Below are positions 58,330-64,000 of a stretch of DNA of 64,000 bases, one piece after another. The notes under the pieces are model-generated. The model was not told the DNA's origin. It did not search any database and saw nothing but the letters and a program-made list of their open reading frames with translations. Position numbers and translations under genes: made by a program. The DNA comes from an uncultured Oscillospiraceae bacterium. GTDB lineage: Bacteria > Bacillota > Clostridia > Oscillospirales > Acutalibacteraceae. The DNA lies in contig CATXDC010000011.1 of the NCBI GenBank assembly GCA_958366985.1, positions 1 through 64,000 on the forward strand, in the 5' to 3' direction. Within the stretch, counting starts at the first letter, position 1; every line of letters starts with the position of its first letter.

Positions 58330-58979
58330 AGACAAAGTTTTATGAAAACAATGTGGTTAGTGCACATCCAAAACTCAAAAAAGAATTACATCAGTTCAAA
58401 CAGCTTGTTATCAGAAAAATATTGATATCACTGTTTGGAACAGCTTTATTAATAGTGATTTCGATCATTACATGGATTAAGTTAAGTTGGGTACCATCCG
58501 TTTGCTTGGTTCCTGTTATATTCACATTGATTTTCAGACTGATTAAAAATTTAAAAGCTTATATAAACTTATACAAATCGCTTTCTGTAAATATTGAAGA
58601 TTATTTTATGTGGATGGAATTACAACTGAAAAAAGAATATCCAAATAAAAATTCAGACTGTCAAAAAGCCAAAAAAATATTTGATGAGTATTATATAAAA
58701 CCTGAAAAATCCAAAGAAGTGCATACTAAACTTATCCAAGAGTTAAATATAAAACCCGGACTTCCTGTCACAATCTCCGTATTATGCGGTTTGCTATTCC
58801 TTTTTGATTATAATGATACGAGAAATATTATATTCAACGCAAAATACAAGCACGGTGCCGCCGGAAATATGATTTACGATATGTGGATCTTTTATTATGA
58901 CGGACACTCGGAACTCCCACGTGAAAAAATAGAAAACGACTTTATAGCTTTTTGGACTGACGATAACCTGAAGTTTTAA
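58326..58979 (+). CDS. Hypothetical two-TM protein
   Basis: A 217-aa protein with two adjacent hydrophobic helices (about 31-49 and 56-70) and a charged C-terminal domain ('KYKHGAAGNMIYDMWIFYYDGHSELPREKIENDFIAFW'). It starts with TTG behind AAAGGTG, overlapping the stop of the preceding fragment. No family recognised; given its neighbours, an immunity or toxin-associated membrane protein is possible. It is inside the tRNA-bracketed segment and more AT-rich than the surrounding genes. Confidence 0.6.
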   Translation: MKTKFYENNVVSAHPKLKKELHQFKQLVIRKILISLFGTALLIVISIITWIKLSWVPSVCLVPVIFTLIFRLIKNLKAYINLYKSLSVNIEDYFMWMELQLKKEYPNKNSDCQKAKKIFDEYYIKPEKSKEVHTKLIQELNIKPGLPVTISVLCGLLFLFDYNDTRNIIFNAKYKHGAAGNMIYDMWIFYYDGHSELPREKIENDFIAFWTDDNLKF

Positions 58980-59060
58980 CTTAAGCAAACAACTGGTTCA
59001 CACAAAACACGAAATTTAATGTTTATCAGAATCTTTGTATTCTATCAGTTTCAAAAATAT

Positions 59061-59145
59061 GGGGATTTTTCTGAGCAGAGAAATAAATAAGACTGCAAAT
59101 CTGCCGTCACTGACTTCGGTGGTTCGAATCCACCCTCTCCCACCA
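59061..59145 (+). pseudogene. Degenerate second tRNA-Tyr copy
   Basis: 85 nt, exactly the length of the true tRNA-Tyr. The 3' 56 nt are nearly identical, but the anticodon triplet reads GCA instead of GTA. The 5' 29 nt align without gaps yet match at only 15 positions: the acceptor 5' arm (GGGGATT) no longer pairs fully with CTCTCCC and the D arm is lost. There is no promoter. It is not a functional tRNA. Confidence 0.75.
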
Positions 59146-59183
59146 GATTTAGACTGAATGCTTTGCATTCAGTCTTTTTCTTT
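59090..59183 (+). repeat. Direct repeat copy 2: 3' half of the tRNA-Tyr unit (attR-like)
   Basis: 94 nt repeated from 57253-57346 with two T-to-C differences (59095 in the anticodon and 59105). From there on it is identical through the CCA and terminator hairpin. The copies lie 1,837 bp apart in direct orientation. Confidence 0.85.
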
Positions 59184-59303
59184 TCATGTAACATAGAATC
59201 TGTAATTACTTCATGCTATATAAAATAAACGTTAGTATATTCAGTAAAAAAGCGAATTGCTTTTTAAAGCTTAAAAAATTAATATAAAAATAAAAACAAC
59301 AGT

Positions 59304-59926
59304 TTGGGCGTGATATTCTTGACAACAAAAATTATTTCTGATATCTCTGATTTTATTTTCGTTTCTGATGAACCCAAAAAAGTTGACGCCATATTTTTGC
59401 CCGGTGGTTCACATCCTAACCAACCAGAATATGCAGCTTCGCTTTACCGCAAAGGTTATGCTCAATGGCTGATTGTCTCCGGTGGTATCAGCGTAAAAAT
59501 GAAGTCATGGCCAGGCGTAAAAGCAAAAATGGGCATTTATAATAAGAAATACAAATCCGACTGTGAATTCTTAACTGATGTTTTAATTAAAAACGGTGTA
59601 CCCAAATCAGCAATAATCGGCGAAAACAAATCAGGCCATACCCGAGATAATGCATTTTCTCAAGAAAAGTTGTGGACGAAAACAAAATTCAAATCAAAAC
59701 GGCTATGATAGTCTGCAAAGCTTTTCACGCCCGTCGCTGCCTTATGCTTTATCAGATGGCCTTTCCTGAGGTAGATTTTATAGTTTGTCCGGTGCATTGC
59801 TTTAATATCACTAAAGAAAACTGGTATAAAACAGAAGTCGGAGTCAACCGTGTATTGGGTGAACTTGCACGCTGCGGAAATCAGTTTGTAGATGATATAA
59901 AAGAGTATCTGAAATATTCAGATTAG
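59304..59926 (+). pseudogene. YdcF/DUF218-family gene broken by a one-base frameshift
   Basis: The first frame reads 'SDISDFIFVSDEPKKVDAIFLPGGSHPNQPEYAASLYRKGYAQWLIVSGG', the YdcF start. The second, from about 59660, reads 'KTAMIVCKAFHARRCLMLYQMAFP' and 'NWYKTEVGVNRVLGELARCGNQF', the YdcF end. Restoring one T in the run at 59655-59658 joins them as 'DNAFFSRKVVDENKIQ', as expected for the family. It starts with a TTG or GTG without a strong ribosome site. Intact YdcF-like proteins of this soluble branch are about 200-210 aa. Either a recent inactivation or a sequencing error in a homopolymer. Confidence 0.8.
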
Positions 59927-60069
59927 TTTTTCAGCAGAAAATATATCATTTTAATTTTTTATTCTGTCTTTAATCCTAAGCAAATTTTCATCCGCTATAA
60001 ATGCGCATAAAATGTCGGGCAAATCATATACCGTTTCACTAAAATAAGATCAGACAAGGAGGAAATGAT

Positions 60070-60984
60070 ATGGACTGGATTGCCGGAATTCAAAATGCGA
60101 TTGATTATATCGAAGACCATATTACAGAGCAAATAGATTATGAGAAAATCGCTGCTCAAAGTTTTTCATCCAGCTATCATTTTCAGAGGATATTCAGTAT
60201 TATATGCGGCTTTACAGTAGGTGAATATATCCGTAACCGCAGATTAACCCTTGCAGGAAAAGATTTAGCGTCAGAGCACGGTAAAGTACTGGATATCGCT
60301 CTTAAATACGGCTATGAGAGTCCGGACAGCTTTGCCAGAGCATTTCAGAAATTTCATGGAATTCTTCCGTCCGAAGCCCGTGAAAACGGTAAAAAGCTCA
60401 AATCATTCTCTCGCCTTGTCCTTAAAATTTCAATGGAAGGCGGTACAATGATGAATTATCGCATAGAAGAAAAACCTGAAATGATTTTAACCGGCTATCA
60501 TACACATTTCAGCGGTGCCCCTTATGGGAACAAAAGAGAACAGCAAGAGGAACATCTGTTTATCAGTACAAGAGGAAAACAATGGTTTCTGCGTGGTGTA
60601 TCGAACAATTCCGATCCACACTGCGTAATAACAAACATCACTGATGAAGGATATGACTTTTACTATTGTCATCAGATTCCTCAATGGGAACGTGAAAATC
60701 TCTATAATCAGGAAATCACAGGTATAGATTTTATTGAACAGTTTGGATTTAAAAATATAAGAATCCCTAAAAACACATATGTTGTTTTTGAAACAAAGGA
60801 TATCAAAGATCCTATCTGTGACTATATGAATCTTCTCAATCAAAGAATTGAAATTCTGACACAATGGCTGCCGGAAGCAGGACTTCAGCTTGGAAAAGGT
60901 CCGGAACTTTGCATTTATCACTGGATGCCTAAAAATGAAAGGAACGTACAAATCTGGATGCCGGTTGAAAAAATTGTAAAATGA
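60070..60984 (+). CDS. AraC-family regulator with GyrI-like effector domain
   Basis: A 304-aa regulator. The N-terminal AraC double HTH (about 8-105: 'IDYEKIAAQSFSSSYHFQRIFSIICGFTVGEYIRNRRL', 'VLDIALKYGYESPDSFARAFQKFHGILPSEAR') precedes a C-terminal GyrI-like/SOUL-type ligand-binding domain (about 127-304, 'MMNYRIEEKPEMILTGYHTHFSG'). This Rob/SoxS-GyrI layout often senses drugs or small amphipathic ligands. AAGGAGG precedes the ATG. A terminator follows, and its target is not obvious. Confidence 0.88.
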   Translation: MDWIAGIQNAIDYIEDHITEQIDYEKIAAQSFSSSYHFQRIFSIICGFTVGEYIRNRRLTLAGKDLASEHGKVLDIALKYGYESPDSFARAFQKFHGILPSEARENGKKLKSFSRLVLKISMEGGTMMNYRIEEKPEMILTGYHTHFSGAPYGNKREQQEEHLFISTRGKQWFLRGVSNNSDPHCVITNITDEGYDFYYCHQIPQWERENLYNQEITGIDFIEQFGFKNIRIPKNTYVVFETKDIKDPICDYMNLLNQRIEILTQWLPEAGLQLGKGPELCIYHWMPKNERNVQIWMPVEKIVK

Positions 60985-61100
60985 AATAATTTCTTTAAAT
61001 CGCATCCATAAAACAATTACCGATATCCACTGATTAAAAATCAGACATAGCTAAAACAATTTACGTTTGCATACTTATCCAAACAAACTTACATTTCCCG

Positions 61101-61135
61101 GCAGGACTTTTGATTTAAAAAAGTCCTGCTTTTTT
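61101..61135 (+). terminator. Intrinsic terminator after the AraC/GyrI gene
   Basis: GCAGGACTTTT / AAAAGTCCTGC with a seven-base loop, then TTTTTTA. Confidence 0.85.
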
Positions 61136-61146
61136 ATAAGAAACTA

Positions 61147-61195
61147 TTGACTCTCATCCTAACATAAGGTTTACACTGTAGCCACAAGGTACCTT
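61147..61195 (+). promoter_or_regulatory. MerR-type promoter with 19-bp spacer and flanking palindrome
   Basis: TTGACT, a spacer of exactly 19 bases, TACACT. The overlong spacer is the hallmark of promoters that MerR regulators twist into shape. The spacer contains CCT...AAGG dyad-like words, and the palindrome AAGGTACCTT (61186-61195) follows the start region. It lies directly upstream of the MerR gene, so autoregulation is likely. Confidence 0.65.
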
Positions 61196-61219
61196 ACACA
61201 ACTTTCAGGAGGTGATTTT

Positions 61220-62503
61220 ATGCAGATAGGTGAATTCGCCAAGATATGTCAAACTAAAGTATCCGTACTGCGTCACTACGATAAAAAAGGGATACTCAAG
61301 CCTGATTTTACCGATAAATTCACCGGATACCGCTATTACTCAAAAGAACAGATTGAAATTTTCCGCAGAATTTCAGCTCTTAAAAAAGCCGGATTCTCAC
61401 TGGCACAGATAAAGAAAATTCTCAGTGAATATAAAAGTGACGACGAAATCATAAATCTGTTCGATGCAAAAAAAGCTAACCTCAACGAAAAGCTTTACAA
61501 TCTTACGGAGGCGAAAAAAATGATGCTGCAATCTCAGCAAAAAACAGATATTGAATTTATCAGCGAAGGTAATAATCTTATTGCCAAAAGCAAACTGCTT
61601 CCCTTGAAAAATCTGAAAGCTGTTTATAACTCCATTGATAATACCATTGCCGCCAACGGATATCAGAGAATTTCTGCATATCGTGCAGTTTCACAGCCGA
61701 AATCCGACAATGCACAATTAATCTGCGATGTTATAAAATTACAGAATGACAAAATTCCATTAAATGAGGACATAAATATCCCCTTTGAAAGCGATGATTC
61801 CATTGTGGGAAAATGGGAAGTAATCGGAGAATTTGCCGTAAAGGAGGAATTTTTCAGCGGCGATTTTATAGCGGAGAAAACTGAACCTAAATACATTTAC
61901 TTTCTTCCGGACGGAGAAAAATATTGGTGCTACGGCTGGAGTAAAAATAAGCTTTTGATTGACACCGGCACAAGTTCTTCTGTCAACGACTTTACAACGG
62001 ATTTTTACAACGGAGAACGATATATGTTTGTCAGCCTTAAATCATACAGCTATATTCATGGCGGAAAACCCACTGTATTAGTTCTGCGTCAGGTAAATAA
62101 CAAAAGTTACAGTGCCGAAAAAATTGCCAAAAGGGATAATATCGACAAACCTTTTATTAACGACGAATCTGCCCTCGGCAAATGGAAGGCCGTTGCCTTC
62201 TGCGAAAATGAAGATGAGTTTGATCCGCTTAATCTTTCCCATGATGATTTATATTTTTCCGAAATCGAATTTAAGCCCAGCGGTGAAGTCATAAGCCGAT
62301 ATAACTACGGAAAAGAAATAATAGAATCAAGGAACATGCAGGAATGGACAAAAGGATTTGTGCTCAGAAAATGGAATAGTACAGCCTGTGCATACAAATT
62401 TAAAAAAATCAATAATAAGGAGTATCTTATAATCGAATGGAAAAGCGGTAACTACCGCTGGGGAGGATTTGATACCGACTATTATGTATTTGTAAGAGAA
62501 TAA
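61220..62503 (+). CDS. MerR-family regulator fused to a duplicated BlaR1-C-like sensor domain
   Basis: A 427-aa regulator. The N-terminal MerR winged helix (1-70: 'MQIGEFAKICQTKVSVLRHYDKKGIL') and a dimerisation helix (about 75-105) are followed by a spacer with 'ESDDSIVGKWEV' (from about 189) and a second copy starting 'NDESALGKWKAVAFCENEDEFDP' (from about 312). These two beta-rich repeats end in 'TKGFVLRKWNSTACAYKFKKINNKEYLIIEWKSGNYRWGGFDTDYYV', a domain also found at the C-terminus of some Bacillus BlaR1-like proteins. They probably bind a ligand. MerR proteins are usually 120-280 aa, so this is large. GGAGGTG precedes the ATG. Confidence 0.82.
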   Translation: MQIGEFAKICQTKVSVLRHYDKKGILKPDFTDKFTGYRYYSKEQIEIFRRISALKKAGFSLAQIKKILSEYKSDDEIINLFDAKKANLNEKLYNLTEAKKMMLQSQQKTDIEFISEGNNLIAKSKLLPLKNLKAVYNSIDNTIAANGYQRISAYRAVSQPKSDNAQLICDVIKLQNDKIPLNEDINIPFESDDSIVGKWEVIGEFAVKEEFFSGDFIAEKTEPKYIYFLPDGEKYWCYGWSKNKLLIDTGTSSSVNDFTTDFYNGERYMFVSLKSYSYIHGGKPTVLVLRQVNNKSYSAEKIAKRDNIDKPFINDESALGKWKAVAFCENEDEFDPLNLSHDDLYFSEIEFKPSGEVISRYNYGKEIIESRNMQEWTKGFVLRKWNSTACAYKFKKINNKEYLIIEWKSGNYRWGGFDTDYYVFVRE

Positions 62504-62509
62504 AACATT

Positions 62510-62543
62510 TGCCCGGAGTTTTAAAAACCCCGGGCATTATTTG
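62510..62543 (+). terminator. Intrinsic terminator after the MerR gene
   Basis: TGCCCGGAGTTTT pairs with AAAACCCCGGGCA (near-perfect), followed by TTATTTGTT. Confidence 0.75.
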
Positions 62544-62673
62544 TTATTATTTGTAAGCGGTCAGTTTTAAAAGGATGAATTTATTCTCTTTTCATGCTAT
62601 ACTAAAATTACAGCAAAATCACAATTCATATTTTAGGTTTATTCATGTATTAAATTCTTGGAGGGCTCACTTG

Positions 62674-63342
62674 ATGAATAAAATTATGATTGTTGATGAT
62701 ACGGAAACAATCCGTTATGAACTAGCATCGTTTTTGGAAAGCTGCGGATATGATGTTACCACTATAAGTGAATTTAAAAATGTAGCAAAAGATATTCTTG
62801 AAGAAAATCCAGATATGGTTATACTGGACATCAATTTACCGTACGCCGACGGTTATCAGATATGTCGGGAACTGAGAAAGAAATCTGATATTCCAATTTT
62901 AATTGTTACAAGCAGGAACAGTGAAGTTGATGAGCTTATGAGTATGAATCTAGGCGCAGATGATTTCATCACGAAACCCTATAACCTGCACATTTTGGAG
63001 GCAAGAATTTCTGCAATTCTGCGACGTTCAAAAAGCACCCAATGTCAGGATATGCTTAACTATAAGGGCTTATCGCTGAATCTATCCGGCGGTACTGTTT
63101 CCTATGAAGATAAAAGCACCATTCTTACAAGGAACGAACTTAAAATGCTTTCTTTTCTCATTCATAATCAAGGAAAAATTGTTTCAAGAGACGACCTTAT
63201 GGAATACATGTGGAGTACTGAAGTTTTCATTGACGACAACAGCCTTTCGGTTAATATTACTCGTCTGCGCAAAAAGCTTGAACAAATCGGTTTTCCTGAA
63301 ACGGTGGAAACCAGACGAGGATTGGGGTATCAGTTACCATGA
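62674..63342 (+). CDS. OmpR-family response regulator, BceR-like
   Basis: A 222-aa response regulator. The receiver domain (1-115) has Asp8/Asp9 and the phosphoacceptor Asp52 (LDINLPYADG), with the Lys of 'FITKPYN'. The C-terminal winged helix (about 128-222) ends 'SVNITRLRKKLEQIGFPETVETRRGLGYQL'. ATG 62674 behind GGAGGG is preferred over a longer reading frame. Its stop overlaps the histidine kinase start (ATGA). BceR-like regulators control bacitracin- or peptide-resistance ABC transporters, which may lie right of the window. Confidence 0.9.
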   Translation: MNKIMIVDDTETIRYELASFLESCGYDVTTISEFKNVAKDILEENPDMVILDINLPYADGYQICRELRKKSDIPILIVTSRNSEVDELMSMNLGADDFITKPYNLHILEARISAILRRSKSTQCQDMLNYKGLSLNLSGGTVSYEDKSTILTRNELKMLSFLIHNQGKIVSRDDLMEYMWSTEVFIDDNSLSVNITRLRKKLEQIGFPETVETRRGLGYQLP

Positions 63343-64000
63343 AATTTAAAGATTATATAAAAGATCGGTTGTCATTTCTTGTAATAAATTTTTGTATTTT
63401 TTTCTTTTTATCAGCAATAATGCTTGTAATTAAAATTGAATTTCTCATAGTTTTTATAATGTTTTTTATTTGGTTTACACCGATCATAAGTTATATGTTA
63501 ATACAGTATTTTCGTGAAAAACAATTTCTCGAGGAACTAACTTCTCTTTCACAAAGTCTTGATAAAAAATATCTCCTTTCGGAAGTAATAGATAAGCCGA
63601 ATTTTTTAGAGGGGAAAATATATTACAAAGCTTTAAAAGAGACAAATAAAAGTATGCTTGAACAGGTAAACCAATATAAGTCGGCACAAAAAGAATACAA
63701 AGAATATGTGGAAACATGGGTTCATGAAATCAAAACTCCGATTGCCTCTGCACGTCTGATCATAGACAACCATAAAAATCAGGTTACGAGGGCAATCAAT
63801 ACCGAACTTACCAGAATAGACGATTATGTCGAACAGGCTCTTTATTATGCTAAGAGCAACACAGCAAACGAAGATTATAAAATAATAAAATGCAGCCTTG
63901 AACAACTGACAAAAAAAGTAATCACCCGAAATTCATCCGATTTAATTCGTAAAAACTTTTCAGTTGATATATCAAAAGTCGAAGGATTTATTTACAGTGA
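63339..64000 (+). CDS. Intramembrane-sensing histidine kinase, BceS-like (partial)
   Basis: The first 220 residues of a histidine kinase, cut by the window end. Two close transmembrane helices (about 12-31 and 34-56) with a very short outer loop mark the BceS group, which does not sense directly but through a partner ABC transporter. The H-box is 'YVETWVHEIKTPIASARL' with His129. The kinase ATPase domain is beyond the edge. Translationally coupled to the response regulator. Confidence 0.88.
   Translation, partial: MKFKDYIKDRLSFLVINFCIFFFLSAIMLVIKIEFLIVFIMFFIWFTPIISYMLIQYFREKQFLEELTSLSQSLDKKYLLSEVIDKPNFLEGKIYYKALKETNKSMLEQVNQYKSAQKEYKEYVETWVHEIKTPIASARLIIDNHKNQVTRAINTELTRIDDYVEQALYYAKSNTANEDYKIIKCSLEQLTKKVITRNSSDLIRKNFSVDISKVEGFIYS

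Noticed and set aside
59061..59145. A second, functional tRNA with Cys anticodon (GCA)
   Set aside because: Acceptor and D arms of the 5' half do not pair, there is no promoter, and the body is tRNA-Tyr; it is a pseudo-tRNA.
1..64000. CRISPR array, insertion sequence or prophage
   Set aside because: No regularly spaced repeats, transposase, integrase, capsid or terminase motifs were seen in any frame I examined.

Overview
The window looks like a stretch of chromosome from an anaerobic, gut-type Firmicute, most likely class Clostridia and close to Oscillospiraceae/Ruminococcaceae. The reasons are a GC content that by eye is near 40%, strong AGGAGG-type ribosome binding sites, many intrinsic terminators, families typical of this group (GPH sugar symporters, GH89, GH27, DUF4091, DUF1015, C-GCAxxG-C-C, TSCPD, an Lsa-type ABC-F, a yybP-ykoY riboswitch, a BceRS-like two-component pair) and secreted Cys-rich/Big2/InlB-type modules. 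I saw no rRNA, insertion sequence, CRISPR array or complete phage. This assignment is inference from gene content.

Left third (1-22.5 kb): carbohydrate catabolism. A minus-strand group holds a lipoprotein, a zinc-ribbon protein, a GPH symporter, an endonuclease/phosphatase-fold protein and an FGGY sugar kinase. A TetR gene stands divergent to a class III aminotransferase and a two-domain class II aldolase whose second half has lost its zinc ligands. After two tandem TM2-domain paralogues comes a tight six-gene minus-strand operon: an iron-sulfur old-yellow-enzyme-type reductase, a short-chain dehydrogenase, a fumarate-reductase-like flavoprotein, a D-2-hydroxyacid dehydrogenase, a TIM-barrel isomerase/epimerase and a GPH symporter with a long C-terminal tail. 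It is divergent from an AraC regulator that overlaps a cytoplasmic GH89 alpha-N-acetylglucosaminidase. This operon is the best candidate for an undescribed pathway: four oxidoreductases, an isomerase, a transporter, a glycosidase and a dedicated regulator.

Middle (22.5-47.6 kb): a mix of housekeeping and accessory genes. These are two RlmD-like 23S rRNA methyltransferases and an RsmF-like enzyme, a large secreted DUF4091 protein, an APH(3')-III-like phosphotransferase, and an Lsa-type ABC-F gene. The ABC-F gene lies behind a leader-peptide attenuator that can be read directly: a 7-codon ORF and mutually exclusive antiterminator and terminator pairings. Then follow a MATE exporter, a GH27 alpha-galactosidase with a CBM35-like domain inserted in its barrel, small redox proteins, and a P-type ATPase behind a yybP-ykoY (manganese) riboswitch.

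Right (47.6-64 kb): a small two-cluster ferredoxin, then a six-gene minus-strand operon (DUF1015, a TPR-like membrane protein, cytoplasmic DUF4091, GNAT, a B3/B4 domain protein, a CorC/HlyC-type protein) and a glycerate kinase. Next is a tRNA-Thr/tRNA-Tyr pair. The last 94 nt of the tRNA-Tyr unit, including its terminator, recur 1.84 kb downstream, bracketing a small cargo: a WapI-like orphan immunity gene, a start-less gene fragment and a two-TM protein. The window ends with a YdcF-like gene broken by a one-base deletion, an AraC/GyrI-type regulator, a MerR regulator fused to a duplicated sensor-like domain and preceded by a 19-bp-spacer promoter, and a BceRS-like response regulator/histidine kinase pair cut by the window edge.
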